DNA of 64,000 nt from Aspidiotus rigidus (Eukaryota; Arthropoda; Insecta; Hemiptera; Diaspididae). Every line of letters starts with the position of its first letter. Positions within the stretch are counted from its first letter, which is position 1. This document shows, piece after piece, positions 8,300 to 22,195 of the stretch. The translations under genes and the position numbers were made by a program. Below the pieces are notes generated by a model. That model ran no database searches, was not told the DNA's origin, and saw only the letters and a program-made list of their open reading frames with translations. The stretch covers positions 1-64,000 of the forward strand of contig JAVHKY010000039.1 in the NCBI GenBank assembly GCA_035079385.1, in the 5' to 3' direction.

Positions 8300-11200
8300 T
8301 TTTGTAACTTCATCATAAATAGATTGGGTCTTTTTGTATATTGTAGCATTGATAGAGATTACTGTTACATTCGTTCAAGTTAATTTGCATTAGAAGCCAT
8401 TTCCATCTAATTTCCAACAAGACTTCCACAAATTTCACTGATGAAACCCTTACCAAAAATGTACGTTTTGTTCTCTTCACTAACCTAATTCAAGAGCAAT
8501 TATTACGGCTCTCTATCACCCAGTCTTTAGATAGTTCCAATACCTGTTCGAACCGGAACATCGATTAATCTCCAAGGAGTACTAAACGTTTCAACCGCTG
8601 ACTAAAACGATTGTTAATTTTTCCGAAACGTCTCGAAAAGTAATCTGTTTGGCTACGGATTTGTAGTACTGGTAATGGATGGTGAAATGAAAAGAGAATA
8701 AAGTATTACAGCAGTTTTAATACCATAAAACAGGTAATTGATGAGCGTCGGAAAATAGGGAAGAAATACGGTGAAATTTGGCAAGTGTTGTACGCGCTTT
8801 GGCATCGCGAACTACGTTATATCACTCTTCGACCGCGTGCCTACATATACAGTAGAAAGAAGAGGGACGGATAGGACTCTTTGCGAAAGGTTTACAGGAC
8901 GAGTAATTGGTGCGCGTCGCATTCTCGTCCCTTTGTTTCCGTTTCTCGTAATATTAAATACAAAAATATTATATACGAATCCTATTGACCTAGAAGAATA
9001 GTTCAAGGTTCACTACGCATTGAGAACCGAGTTAGCTGGCTGGCTCGCGTGAATCGAGCTTCTGTTTGTCATAACAAATTCTCCATCACCCTCCCACACT
9101 TGAGAGACGCTTCTAAATGATGCTTTTGGCACTAAAAACGCCTTTGAAAAATCTTTTGCTCGCATATTCAAGCGCAATCCTTGAAATGAAGAACAGACAT
9201 TGTTCGGTTAGTTGACGCGTCGCGTCGTCACATTTGAAACAGGCAATAAAAAAATCTGTCACATTCACGATGTTTTTTTTTTGCGTGGTTGTCGCAAAAA
9301 AAAAAATGAAAATTTTACGAAGTTCAAAGTACAGAATATAATCGGCGAATACGTATTAGCTGATTTATTTTTTGGAAAAAAATTTCATGTGATCAATTTT
9401 CCGTTTTTCAAGGCTCGTCCTCCTTATGTAATATTCATCACATTCTCTCATGTCGTGAATTGATTTTTTTTTTTTTTTCTTTTCAGCGAGTAAGAATATA
9501 CTATAGGCGAACAGAGAAAAAATTGACACGCAATGAACTTGACACATGAAGACGTAGCGATAAATCAGGGAAAACTGGCGAAAAGAACACAAAAAAATTG
9601 ATAAGTTGCTTGTATTACCTCGTAAAAATGCAACAAAAGACGCTGATATTCGAAGTAATAAATCTTCTGAAACATTCGACTTTCACGATACGTCACTTCT
9701 TTACCCTTCTTCCTACCCACGTTTACGAGTCAAATCACCAAGATAGGTAGATATACGACGAAATGTGAAAATGTCTGCCTGTTAAAGCCGTCTAAAGGCA
9801 CCGGTAAGCTTATAATTGGATTGTGTTGTGATAGTTAGTTACAAACAAACTATGATTAATCGTCGGAAGTGATGTTATTCGGAAAATCATCCTTCTTCCT
9901 TCACTAAGAAGTGCTTTAAATTTTGTCGGATTCGGAGAGTCAAAATGTCTTGTGTTATAATAGGTTGGTCACGCTTAGGCTTTCACCGTGTCTTATCAGA
10001 AAATGAAAAGGTTTGAAATCATGCAAGCGTCGATGGGAAAAACTAGCAACTTCGAGTTTTTCCTCTAGCCAATTAACGGGGGTTGGGGTCATAGATGTAT
10101 GGGAAACAATTCGTCTTCTTTGACCGAGCCACTCACAGACACCCTTGAAAAAAAAAAAAAAAAAAAAAAAAAGCTAGACGAACGTCGAAAAGCTAAGTCC
10201 CTCTCGTATCATCATCATCAAGGACATTCTTCTGAAAATGATGACGTCACAGAAGTCGGAAACGCATGCGTTCGCTTCCCGAGGATGCTCCCCCCCTCAC
10301 CTCCAACAGAACAGATAGCGGGTTCAAGTGAAAGTGGCCCAACTTAAAAAATCTCGATCTCTCCGGAACAGGCGATCCTAAAAAATAGATTTATGATCCA
10401 TAAGAAGACGGTCCCTTGTTCACCTCATCACAAGTCACGAAAATCAAATGAAACCAGGGACTTTTTTGAATATTAGGTATTCACTTCATCAACCTCGTTC
10501 TCGGTTATTAACCATTTCGAAATACTTCCACACCAACACCAATCGGGTGACCTCCAAATCATGCCTCGAACAAAAATATTTTTCGAAGACTCCGACTATC
10601 TCATCCTTCTTTTACGAACTTCAGGTTAAGGAAAATAATACCCACACGTGTTTGAAGTCTTAATATAAGAAAGAAAAATCCAACTTTCTTTCTCTTTACA
10701 GAGAGAATACAACGATGTAACCTATAACGCAAAAGTACGCCAAGGTTCCGCAAACCCGCGCGAGAACTTCCTTCGGGAAGATCAATATACTTGCCCTCGT
10801 CACGTTTGTATTAGGGTTAAGCGAATATAGCTGCTATTGCCAAAGAACGATATTCAGTGGATTATCGAGTATTAGAAGCATAGTACAATGTGTAATATCT
10901 TGCTATCTCGCTGACCTAACAGTAACACTCTCGTAACTGTGCGCCATCAACCCGCTTTGTGCTGATAAAACGTAAAAAGGAACTGAAAAAATTCTTATTC
11001 AACTTTTGTATTTGTTTTCGTAAATAAGGAAAAACGTACCTCGACAAAGAAAGGAGACGTGGAACAGCTAAAAGCAGTGCACGTAAAATACGGTTAGCGT
11101 TCAAGTAGCAGCCTTAAAGGTAGTGCGAGCGCTGTTCGAATTCGTAGAGTTTCTTACCTAGTGTGAGGAAAATACACCGCTTCGAATTAATAAATTAAAA

Positions 11201-14165
11201 CTAACGTAAAATTCTTCGAACTCAATCCTCTTGAAAGTACGGATCAAAAGAGTAGACTCTCGTAAGCTTCGGCGATATTTTATTCAGGTGTATCGTGGTT
11301 TCTTGATTACTCTCTTGTCTAATTAGGGCCACATATTAAAGCTGTCCCAAAGATACCTTTTTCTCTGAGTTATGAGCACGAATGAGCTTGATATTATTTA
11401 TGCGTCTGTAACTTTTTTCTTACCTTCTTTTAAAATGCTAGTCGACAAACAGCTAGTTTGATAGTTGAAAATTCTTTCATTGGGTAACGCGAAGAATAAA
11501 TTAATGAAAAACGCAGGAGGAAAAGTTTTATTCCAAAGCCAACCTACTTAATGAACAAAATAATAATTAACATGGTCTCAAGATGACTGAATTCTCAATC
11601 TTCTTTCCTTTTCAGGAAAAAAAAAAGAAATATAGGAAACAAAAAAAATTGAGCATCAAACCATGAGGAGGCTTCAACAATTGATAAAAAAAAAATGAAG
11701 ATCCAACTCGCTCGAAAAATTGTCACGCATTCAATTCTCGTAACTTCGGCGGCATAATTTACTTACGAGTACCCCATAGAATTCGTCGTCTAAAACCGAA
11801 ATATTATCCACGTTGAACGAAATTTATCATTTATACCACTAATACGAGGAAAAAAAAGTTTAAACCTCAAAATTCAATTATTCCTAAGTCAGTAAATTCA
11901 TATTTTTCGTCTTCGACGACGTACCACGAAACGAAAATAACAGTTTTTATTTCAGATAATACAGAATGAGTTCCCTGCGAAATTTCTTCTAACAAATTTG
12001 GTTTCTGTTAGGTTTCAAAAATTTTGCGAAGACTTGCGTCGAAGAAATTTCCCGGTCTACAAAAATCTCAAATGTGAGCGATAATAGATTCTAATAACTT
12101 GATTGACGGCTCCATATTCAATTCGGATCACGAAAATAGCTACCTATTCGAATCTGATTTTTCGTTCAGTTGAATAATTTCAATCTTGAATGATCGAAGA
12201 TTTATTTTTCATCCACCAACTGAGAAGGAACTGAATAAGATTTCGATTAAATCCGAAGATCCGAAAGAATACTCTCGTTCACTGATTCGAACGATTACGT
12301 GTACCAGAACCAGATAGAAGAAACCTTGAAGTAATAACACAGACAGTGTAAGAAGTTTGAATGGGTAATTCAAATTCTCGATTCTAATTGTTATGACAGA
12401 CGTTTTCACCAACTGTTCCACGTCAATACTAAAACAAAACTACCTTCATTAGACCGATAGAAGAAATTACGGATGTTTCGTTCAACCGATAACTACGTTG
12501 AAATCAGCTGGCTTCCGACAGTTGAATAATCTGATTTTTTCGCTCGGACGACAGAACAATCACGCTCGGTTCTAATCGAAACTCTTTTCTTCTCCTTTCG
12601 AATGATAACATGATGTGATCCGAACGATAAATCTATTTTCTCGATTACTATTCTTATTACTGAAATGAAATCCTAAGCTTTAATATTTTGAAAGAATCAA
12701 ATCTTCATAAAACACTTTACTACAATTTATTAGTATTTCTGCTCCCAATCTTCTGGCAGTCAGATAATCCAGCAACACGATTCATTGTATTGATATTTGC
12801 CTAAAATGAAATTCAGATCTTGGGATTGAGCGCTTCAAGAATGATACGTACAGCTTCGAAATTACGATGATTTGAATCAAGTCGAAGCTAACTCATTCGA
12901 GGTCACGATGTGCGAAGTACTCGGAATCAATTCTATTCTTTTCATTTTCTACACTAGGCAGGGAAAGCTTGAGATGGTTGACATCAAGTAATACAGATTC
13001 TGAAAATTTAGATAATGAAACAACAACGTGTTTCGGTATCGACGAATTCGTATTGAAACATTCTGGTGAAACGTAAAAACGAGTGCGTCGCTTTCGGGTA
13101 ATTTCTCACACTAGTTTCGTAACCATGCAATCAAGAAAAACTACAATTTTAATCAACAGAATGTATTAAATTCGCATTAAAATACAAAATCACTTCTATC
13201 GATAGTATCGTTACATACTTAATACGTAAATCTTAGCACGAACTTATTTCGGGACGCAAGATGTTGAATAATTGACCAGTCCACGGGAAGATTCCGCCGA
13301 GTTACTCAGCTTCATAAATTCGATAGACTCAAAAAGGCAGGACGCTGAATTAGTAATTCTGTTCTCGTGGAAAGATTACCAAACGGGAAACAGGAGCGTA
13401 TTGCGATCGAAATGCGTTCGCGTAGTCCACCATTGAATGGCTTACTTTGATCTCGCCCTCATCTTCCTTCGTTTACGTTTCAGCCTTCGCATACGTTTCT
13501 TTCGCCATTTAGCACGCATTCTCGCGAAATTAGTATTAAAAACGACGAATTAACAACACGTTGTACCACTAAAAGTACAATAATATTCACACGAGTTCTG
13601 CATTCAAAACAATGCAGCGCACATATGGCCGCTGTCTAGAACAATCTTCGCCCGGTGTAAAAACGAAATCCGACACTCGCATTCGCCACGCGGACGCGAA
13701 TTTCGAGCGTCTATCGAAAGCCCAGCCGAACGCTGCGCGCGCACATCGTCACACGACTTAAAAACATGACAAGATTTTTGTTTCGAATATTTTTTCTGGT
13801 TTTGCCCGATCAATCGCTAGTAGCGTTGCAATATTATTATGCTCATCATTTTTACCCGAGTTCTGCCGTGAGAAATTGAATTTGACATTATATACTTTCA
13901 CGAAATAATGTATACGGCGTATACTCTATCCAGAAATAGTTGAATTTAATTAAATTATCATGATTATTCTTCTTAGCTTAAAATCTGGATTGTGATTGAG
14001 GGAACAATTAATTGAGAAATCTTAATTGAAGAGGTATCTAGAGAAACGATGTCTGTACCATAAGAAATACATTGAACCGACGCCTTTTTAACAGGTACCT
14101 CCTAGGTTTTTTACCAAGAGAAAATCCCAGTCTGCTTGAATCAATAACAACGGTCAACAAGACAA
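8300..14165. other. Non-coding stretch, nothing recognised
   Basis: Short open frames here are low-complexity or near chance length. Poly-A runs occur at 10148-10172 and there are scattered A/T tracts. CpG-containing words such as TTCGAA and CGAAAT are common in 11-14 kb. There is a slightly GC-richer patch at about 13600-13760. No domain, transposon end or RNA gene is supported. Confidence 0.5.
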
Positions 14166-14167
14166 CC

Positions 14168-14448
14168 TATAAGGCGATGTCGCGAACCGACGCGAACGCT
14201 CACTGAGGGTTTGTGTTATCAGTGTGCATTTACGCAACATTACAATTTGAAGTTTTCTTTTTCAAATATCTTCTTAAAAGGAATTTCTACAAAAAAAATC
14301 ATAAGAATGAAAGTTGTAGAGATTAAAATTTTCTTTAATTTGTAACCACTCTCAAATATCCACTTTGTTGAAAATATCTTCTGATTTTCATCCATAAACA
14401 AATACATTGGACGGAGCCCTCAGTGAGCGTTCGCGACATTGCCTTATA
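14168..14448. mobile_element. MITE, 281 bp, TA-type ends
   Basis: The inverted ends are TATAAGGCGATGTCGCGAAC... (14168-14209) and the complement at 14417-14448, matching over 32 positions with one mismatch. The left end carries a 10-bp extra copy (CGACGCGAAC). Flanking TA/TATA suggests a Tc1/mariner-type footprint. No coding capacity. Confidence 0.7.
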
Positions 14449-14872
14449 CCACTTGAACAGATGAACGGTGGCACTTCAGACAACGTCCATTTTGTCTTTC
14501 TGCCTTTTGAAATTATCTGACCGACCAAGAGAATAAAATAATGAAGTAATATAAACCGGGCATCCATCAGGATTGCTAACAATGCAAGTATTTTGATCAA
14601 CAGTGATGGTAAGCAAAATTGAAGGTTTTACCATTCCATTTTATTGTTAGAAAATGTGTATTTATGGACATCTTTCATGGGATGTGCAAGTCGGCCGTGG
14701 ATGTGCGGAAACCAAACCTGTTTCATTCAAAGTCTTCTTTCAATCTTTTCATTTTTCTCCCATATCCTTCAGGGGCGAATTTAGAACAGTGCTTTTCAAC
14801 CAGTGGTCCACGAGAAAGTTGTAGTGGGTCCGCGAGAGGTAGCAGTGGCCAATGAGAATATTATACGCGTGG

Positions 14873-14930
14873 CACTTTCTACACAAGAACCGGACTGGGA
14901 ACACTTTCTACACAAGAACCGGACTGGGAA
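14873..14930 (+). repeat. Two perfect copies of a 29-bp unit
   Basis: CACTTTCTACACAAGAACCG... is repeated exactly at 14873 and 14902. Just upstream, at 14788, CAGTGCTTTTCAACC followed by GTGGTCC resembles one hAT transposon terminus, but no partner end was found. The stretch 14450-15260 otherwise shows nothing. Confidence 0.8.
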
Positions 14931-15264
14931 AAGCTATCATCATCTTGCCAACAGCAAATTATCACACTAACAACTTTGTTTTTTTAAATTATGTAGGCTA
15001 TTTATATTGTACTCCATTTACACTAGGCAACAATTAAAATTTTTTTGAAAATTTCTGAAGTGAGACAGGTTGCATCTAGAAGTATTTTTTGCGTAGATTT
15101 CAGAACCGGTCGCGTTTTCTTGTTATCACTTTGTTTAGTTGCCGCGCATCATCGCGGGACAAAGCGTTCCTTATTGAGCGTTGATACTATACAACCTATC
15201 TCATTTCAGCAATTTTCAAAAAAATTTCAATTGTTGTTTAGTGTTATTTATTATTCATTATTTT

Positions 15265-16600
15265 GTTTTAAGGAGCTTTAAAACTGCAAGGTTATTAGCT
15301 CGACGATATTATATAGTATTAAGATAGATGAAAGATAAGAAGAGAGGAACTAGTGTGGACAATAAGGTTTGTTTAGATGTTGGCGTAAAAGTCAGTTGGT
15401 GGTTTCGTGATTGTTTTTGAGTGCTTGAGTGAGAGAGGGGGTGTGTTAGTGGAAGAACAAAGAGGTAAACGTTAGGAGCAGGAGAAAAAATAGTCAAATC
15501 TTGAATTGTCTTGTTAACAGTAGGGGCAAGATGGGGGGGTTAGAATGTGAGGTTGGTTATGTGAAAGCAAGTAATTTTTTGGAGGCGTCACTTCTTTTCG
15601 TCTTTTGTCTCTAATGGAGGATGACCAAGGGGATTTTTTTAATACGAAGGAGTTTGTTGTAGATTGATTTTATAAAAGCCTGTTCCATGATTGGGTGATG
15701 AATGAATGGTAGTAATTTTTATAGTCTAGTAGAGCAATTATCAGTTATTTGGTCGAGAGAAGTAGCTAGTTTCGTGGCTTGATCAACGGTGTCATGTTGA
15801 GGGAGACCAATGTGTCCGGGGATCCATATGAAGATTATTTGGGTGTTAATTGAGTTTAGAGTATGAAGTCTGAGGAAAATGCGTTGTATAATTGGGTTGC
15901 AGTTCTATGTATCTGTAAAAGAATAAAGTGAAGAGAGGGAGTCAGTGAGGAGAAGGAATCTGGGGGTCAGCGGAGCAGATGAAGATGTTATAAATGTCGG
16001 CAAAAATACGCTGTGTGGAAGGAGAGTTGAAATGTGATAGCTATTGAGAAAAGTAGAACGCTAAAAACTTAGCCTTGGGGGACTCCATTTTGGACCGAAA
16101 GAAGGGGGAAGTAATGTTAGTGATTCTTGTTGAGAAGAGTTTTTAGTATATTTGAAAGGCGGCCCCAGAGACCAATTTCATGAGGTTTTGGTGAGATAAG
16201 GTGTCTTCAGACCCGAGGAAACGCTTCCTGGAGGTCGAGGAAGATGGATTATAGAGAAAATTTGTTAGTGGATGCACCGGTGATTTAAGTTTGACGGTCG
16301 AAAAGAGGTTGTGTAGTATTCTGTCCTTTTCTGAAACTGTATCGGAAGGAGGAAGAGGATGTTGATTGATTCTAAATAGTAGAGGAGTCTTTTGTTCAGT
16401 ATTTTTTGGAATAATTTGTCAAGAACACAGGAGCGGCATGAGACAAGGGAGAGTGGGTCGGATTTGGGTTTGAGTTTCCATTGATTTCAACTTTTTTTGG
16501 ACTAATCAAATTTTTTTCATGCACCGTTTGGTTTGTAAATGAGAAGTTGAAGAGAACTGATTTAGAAAGTGGGTTTAGGAGGGGAATTAACGACTTTTGT
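15265..16600 (-). mobile_element. Eroded jockey-like element
   Basis: Minus-strand pieces match the better copy at 25497-28060. They include the RNase H WIPGHIG-like block near 15790-15830 (same GGGATCCA context), a catalytic D region near 16200-16260 (LEVFLDLQ-like, cf. FFDLEQAFPRVW) and a PQG-type block near 16075-16090. The 3' tail at about 15270-15330 is AGCTTTAAAACTGCAAGG..TATTAGCT, and the matching 3' UTR lies at 25530-25600. Many stops and indels make it a dead copy. Confidence 0.6.
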
Positions 16601-18120
16601 GATATTTGACGAGCAAAAAAAAAAAAAAAACAACAAAAAAAAAACAACAAAAAACGCTCACTTTTACCTTCCTCTATATTTTTTAAGTTTTGTTTTTTTG
16701 GGGGGAGGGGATGTCCAAGAGATACGCCGTAATACTGTCATAGTTTAGATACCTCTTTCGTCGATCTTTCCCCGCTGTAGCGCAACGCTAGCACTGCCCG
16801 GTTCGAATAAATATAAAAATTATTCACTCTAATTTTAAAGTTGAAAAGAAATATTTTAAGTTCTTTATGCAATATATGAACGAGACTGGAAGTCAAACTC
16901 CAGATAGGAAGCAGAATTTGATTTTCTTTCTCATACACCCAAGTAACAAGATGAGTGATTTAGTGAACATTGCCTCAAGAGTCCCACAAAATTCCGTAGG
17001 TAATCTCATTTGGACAGCGATTACGTCTTCTAATTAACAGAGTAAGTGAGAAAGTTACACCCAATAAAGCATTGAAGGATATTTCACATCAACTTGCGTG
17101 TATTAACTCTTGCATCTTATCGTTCTCAACAATAATGACGCTGTACTGATATTTACATTTTATTTCTAAGCGAGATGCTCATTTCACGGTAGGGGGCAGT
17201 CAACTTTTAAGCTGAAAATGTCCGCTGGTTGTTAATGATGTAGAATAACTTTTCGAAGCGCCTCAACGACGGTGACGACATTGCTCTACTACCGACCAAA
17301 GAATAGCAGGAATCATAAATTATTAATGAAAGTCAACAAATATTAATAAATATAGCGACGAAGTGTGTTTCTCATTTTCTTATCGCTTCTTTCATTTTAA
17401 GCTGAGGCAACGGAAATTGTTTTCTTACACTTAATTACTCAATTTTGAAAATGAAGTAAAGAAAAAATTAATCAAGCCATTCTCGTCGATAGGCTTGCAA
17501 AAATACGTTGCCTTACTGATACCTACCAGTTCTTGCCGGCGATTAAACGTGTCAAGCAGAAATGATATGAACGACCTCATCATTGGGAGAATTTGCTTTC
17601 AGCTCTTCTCATAGTTGTGAAATAGACAAAAACTAAATTCATGTTTTTCAAAGTCACAGCTATACATTTTCCAACTTCAAGGTCGTAAGTTCAAGCAGGA
17701 ATGACATGAAATATCCTATTATTCTATAGGAGAATATTTGCTTTCAACTCTTCTCATAGACTTTCAAGCGCACAAAAAGTTTTTCACGCCACTTGCGCAT
17801 TCACGCGCACTCACGTTCCATCTTACCTCTTTACAGTGGAGAGCATTATTTACCAGTACGTGAGGTGTGGTCAAATTCAAAGGGGGCACCAGCACTTAGG
17901 TACGAACTAGAGTTTCTAAAATTTGTCCTGTGTTCACATCAATTTTGAGTCATGGGATTTACCCGTCATCGGTCTGCAAAATATCAAAACATTACGAAGC
18001 ATTTTTTGTGTGTCTATAAATTTAAACACTAGGTACGCCTCGAAACTATTTCCAACTTCACCATGATCACATTCTCAGCTACCCATCAAAGATTATGCCA
18101 CAAATTTCACTGGGAGTTGG
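16600..18120. other. Non-coding; contains a 140-bp direct duplication
   Basis: A/C-rich low-complexity sequence lies at 16617-16655. About 17553-17640 and 17691-17785 are diverged direct copies (both with CAAGCAG-AATGA-ATGA and GAGAAT-TTTGCTTTCA-CTCTTCTCATAG). No gene recognised. Confidence 0.6.
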
Positions 18121-18131
18121 AATGTCATAGT

Positions 18132-18351
18132 CAGAGACCGGATTTTTCGGCATTTTTGATGGAGATTTTCGGCACTAAAAATTCAGTTTTCGGCATTATT
18201 CGGCAATAACGAAAAAAGTACCATTTTTTTGCATTTTTGGAGTCATTTAATGCTAAAAATTATACATTTTCCTTCTAAAATTCGGCATAAACGACGATTT
18301 CGGCATTTATTTTTTACTTTTTCGGCATTTTGCCGAGAAATCCGGTCTCTG
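18132..18351. mobile_element. hAT MITE with perfect 8-bp target-site duplication
   Basis: The ends are CAGAGACCGGATTT (18132) and its complement ending at 18351. They are flanked by GTCATAGT at 18124-18131 and 18352-18359, an exact 8-bp duplication as expected for hAT transposition. The interior repeats TTCGGCATT several times, a subterminal pattern. No open frame. Confidence 0.9.
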
Positions 18352-18359
18352 GTCATAGT

Positions 18360-20585
18360 CATAAAATTGTCGTATCCTCGCAGAAGCTCACAACTTACAG
18401 AACGCCTAATCGGGGATGCACATGGGTGGCTAGTACCTCCCACATGCTACTTACGAGCTCATTTTTAACGTGGGAATCCGCCTTGAACATCCGTTTTGCT
18501 AAACGTCGAAATCTAAGAACTCAACTAGCCCAACTTTTGTGGGGAAATTTTGACTTCTGAGTCACACGCGAAATATGGGAAAAGTTTTGAAATTCAGTTT
18601 AACAAAAAAATTCCACAACAAAGAAATTGCAAAACTCAGCATCATTGAAACTAAAAAGCGTAAGATTATGACATAAATATTTCCCAGACTTGAAAAATGA
18701 ATCTAGTGAGTTATGAGAAGATTTTCTACATAAAGAGCAAGCAGTTGGCATACTTTCCCGACAAGCTACTCAAATTTTGGTCATCGACAGCCACAGATAC
18801 ATACGTATACCGTGACTCCGAGGTTTTTCCGAGGTAATTCACTTACAACCCGACAGTTTTATTTAAGTCCCTTCTTAATTTAAATTTCATTCAACGTCAA
18901 AAGAGTATCGATAATCGATCTCATCAAATTTTAAAATCCTGTCCCGAATACGCAAAACATGGGCGGATAAAGTGTTTACTCTTCGTCTCCTTCTAAAACT
19001 CGACAAACAATAACTCGCCTTCCGCGGGTAATTTCCCAATCCGATGAAAATTTTATTGTCACTAAACCCCGTCTTAAGGGCGGACAAAACTTTACACAAC
19101 TTCGAGGTGGAAATAACTGTAAATTCGAATCAAGACTAATCCCATTAGTAAACCAATAAATGTAACACTTTTACGAATACGAATGGAAAATAGTCTCGAA
19201 AATTAACCTCGACAGACTCGATGTGGAAAGGAAAACGCAGTCACGAATACGAACAAGGTTGTTCTAGTTCGAAGAAGTAGAAGGAAAAATTGTACAATTC
19301 GAATATATATATATATACAGACCGAGAGAAGTTTGTTACTATCTGGTTACGGCATCTTCATTACAAAATATGTGAAAAAAAAAGGAGTACCTAACTCTCC
19401 AGATACTTTTTCGGACAAATTGTAACCAGCGAGATATACACAAAAGTTGAGAAAAATTTTTGTAATCCGATCGTTATTATAAAAGTTTTGAAGAACGCCC
19501 CAAGCCGCGAGGCACAAACGAAATAAAATAAAAATAGTCGATAAAAAGTCCGTCACGTTGAAAGGTACGGCTATACTGTTTACGAATGATAAAATTGTGA
19601 ATTCAGGAAGCTGCGCGAGGTAATTTGGACAGTAACGAGAAATATAAACGTTTGATTGCGAGCAGGGATACAAAATTGTCTAGCTGCATGTACATTTGTT
19701 CTGACAACGAAATAGGTTCGCTATAAAATCTGACCCGAAAATACAACATTTTACCATAATTAACGAACACCTGAGGCGAATTACATAACGAAAAATTCCT
19801 CGTAACTGAGTAAACCAGAAATGTTTGTACGAAGCACCTTTTTTTTCTATTTTCTTTTCCTCCCTCTCTTTTTCATTTCATTAATTACCAACAAAACAAT
19901 CAACAATAATTACGCGTATAGTACGACGGTGCGGGGTTGGTAATTAGAAAATTAGATGAAAAGGCAAAAGTGAAAAAAAAAAAAAAAAAAAGAAAAAGAA
20001 AAAAAAACGATTTCGGTGAAAATATTTTTACCACCATATACAAAACAGACGTCGACGTAACAGTTTTTCTTCGAATATTTACATTTTCCCGGAAGCTGAA
20101 GGAGTGTTCTGACAACTTTTAGGGATGGTGTTATTTTTTGAGACAACAGAATTTCAATTTTCTTTATGTAGTACATATCCTTCGATCAGCCTTTTAGAGA
20201 TTGTCGTAACAGCGGTAGATAGTATTCTACTTCCCTGTTGAAAATTTAGGCACACCACAGGAACATTTTGAAAGTACATTGCACTGATAAAAAGAGAAAT
20301 AGGTTCTATTTAAAAGATTTCCGGGGGGGGAAAGGGAGGGAACACTAGCTCTGAAAATGAGTCACAGAATAAAATACTTTCGTAAACGTAAAATTTCTGA
20401 AATATAAACGCGTACGCACGAGATTTCATAATAACTAGCAGTCAATAATTTCAACAGTTACTCCGGCTCATTTGGGCACGTTTACAGAAGATGAATAAGA
20501 GCTACAATGTAGCTTTAGTTCCACTTTCCACCTCCCCGAAAGACAAAATGGTAGTTCAGAAGAAGAATTTGAATAAACCCTAACA
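18360..20585. other. Non-coding stretch
   Basis: A short (AT)n is at 19303-19317 and an A-rich run at 19974-20005. Open frames here are near chance length or low complexity. No domain or transposon end is recognised. Confidence 0.5.
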
Positions 20586-20589
20586 TACC

Positions 20590-22180
20590 CTACAAAGCAA
20601 GCTATACAGCCAAAGAAGAGAGCCGTTTACTGGTGGATAGATAAATATTAGAAAGAGTTCAACCGTCAGCGTGGTACGGGTGGCGAAGAGGGGCCGGGGG
20701 TTGCACCTGAAGGAGCCTCTTAGAAGACAGCAAGAGCTGTTCGAAATAGCAGGAGAGGACTCGTCTGGCAAGTCTTACAAAATGGTGCTGGATAAGCTGA
20801 AGGGCCTCTAAGCAATAAGTCGAATGGAGTGTGTCATTCCACAGCAACCACCGCCAATGGTGATGCTACCAACCGAAGAAAAAGATGGTATATCCTTCCT
20901 AGCTACCGAAGAAGTGGATGCAGCAGTCAATAGACCGCGGGGTAAGTATTGGAGGGCTCTGGGTCCAGATGAGTTTCCGAATCCAGTATGCAAAGCTTTT
21001 TCACAGATTAAACGTGGAAGTTGCTCGGGGACTGTTCCCCGTTCGGTGAAAGAAAACTACGCTAGCATTGATCGAGAAGATGGATAAACCACCTGGCCTG
21101 CCATCCTCTTATCGTCCACTTTGACTGCGAGACTACGTGGGCAAACTCTTAGAGAGACAGATAGAAAATCAACTCGAGAGCTATCTGAAGATAAGAGATA
21201 CAATCCCAAGTCTGGACGTTGCCGAATAATAGAATAGCCGAGTCAGCAATATCTACGCGTCAATACTGTGCAGCCGTCATCGTCAGCCTCGACATAGAAA
21301 GTGCGTTCACTTCAATTCCAAGGGAGAGGATATTGGGAACGCGGAGGTACCTGAATACCTCCTCAGGATGACTAACAGCTATCGTACCTGTCCAGAAACC
21401 CAAGCAGAAACGACTGCTGGCACAGTAAAGCGCCCACTCACTTGGGAGTTGCCGCAAGGGTCGGTGCTTGGGCACTTTCGTGGTGCGTCGCATTCAACGA
21501 TGGTTTTAAGGTGAAGCTGCCGTTGAGCTCGTCTGCTATGCGGATTACACACTCTAGATATGAGGAACAACTGTAGTGGTAAAGTACAGGGTAAACTAGG
21601 CTCTACAGGCAGTGACGTGTTGGATTGAGTGAGTCAGACTGAAAAGGAGGCCGTATTATTTATAACCCGTTGAAAGTTCAGTCTACTCACCTTCTGCCTG
21701 CAAGGTGTAAAAATCAATACCAAGAACGTGTTTGACTCAAAGCTGAGCTTCAGGTATTATTTCTTGACGGTAGCGAAAAAGACGAGCAGGGTAGTAATAT
21801 ACCTGAACCCCTGAGGATAAATCTAGGAGAGTTGAGAGACGCAAGAAGAAGGATTGTGAAGAGCACCGCCCCGTCGATCTTCTTAATTATATGGTGTCCC
21901 AGTATCGGCCAACACCATGAAGGTCGCCTATAGAAGGAAAGCGATGGAAAATATCCAACGAAGAGTTGCGTTAAGGTGAGAGCGATGGTGTTCAAAGCAA
22001 CACTGACCAAAAAACTTCATGGGTCAAGCAGGAGGCCAGGCGCTCCTAGCGTGAAAAATGGAAAGCGAGATTTTCTTAGAGTGAGCTAAGTAAATGGACG
22101 ACCTGTGTATTAATACGTGACTTTGATGAGTTGATGAACCGAGACCATAGTTGACTAAACTTTCACCTGACGTGTCAAGC
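20590..22180 (+). mobile_element. R1-like non-LTR retrotransposon relic
   Basis: Interrupted frames give, in order: SGKSYKMVLDKLKGL; TEEVDAAVNRPRGKYW; GPDEFPNPVCK (the PG-PD-x-PN block); GLPSSYRPLCL and VGKLLERQIENQLE; VSLDIESAFTSIPRERIL (catalytic D block); LPQGSVLG; and VCYADYTL, where YADD has become YADY. The spacing and wording follow R1-clade RT. Stops and frameshifts are frequent, so it is dead. The RNase H region beyond 21600 is too eroded to delimit. R1 elements usually insert in 28S rDNA, but no rDNA is seen here. Confidence 0.7.
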
Positions 22181-22195
22181 GGCCATGGCTGCTTC

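Noticed and set aside
10099..10347. Lys-rich open frame
   Set aside because: It is driven by a poly-A tract and has no domain.
14788..14840. Full hAT transposon beginning CAGTGCTTTTCAACC
   Set aside because: Only one end-like sequence was found; no inverted partner or transposase.
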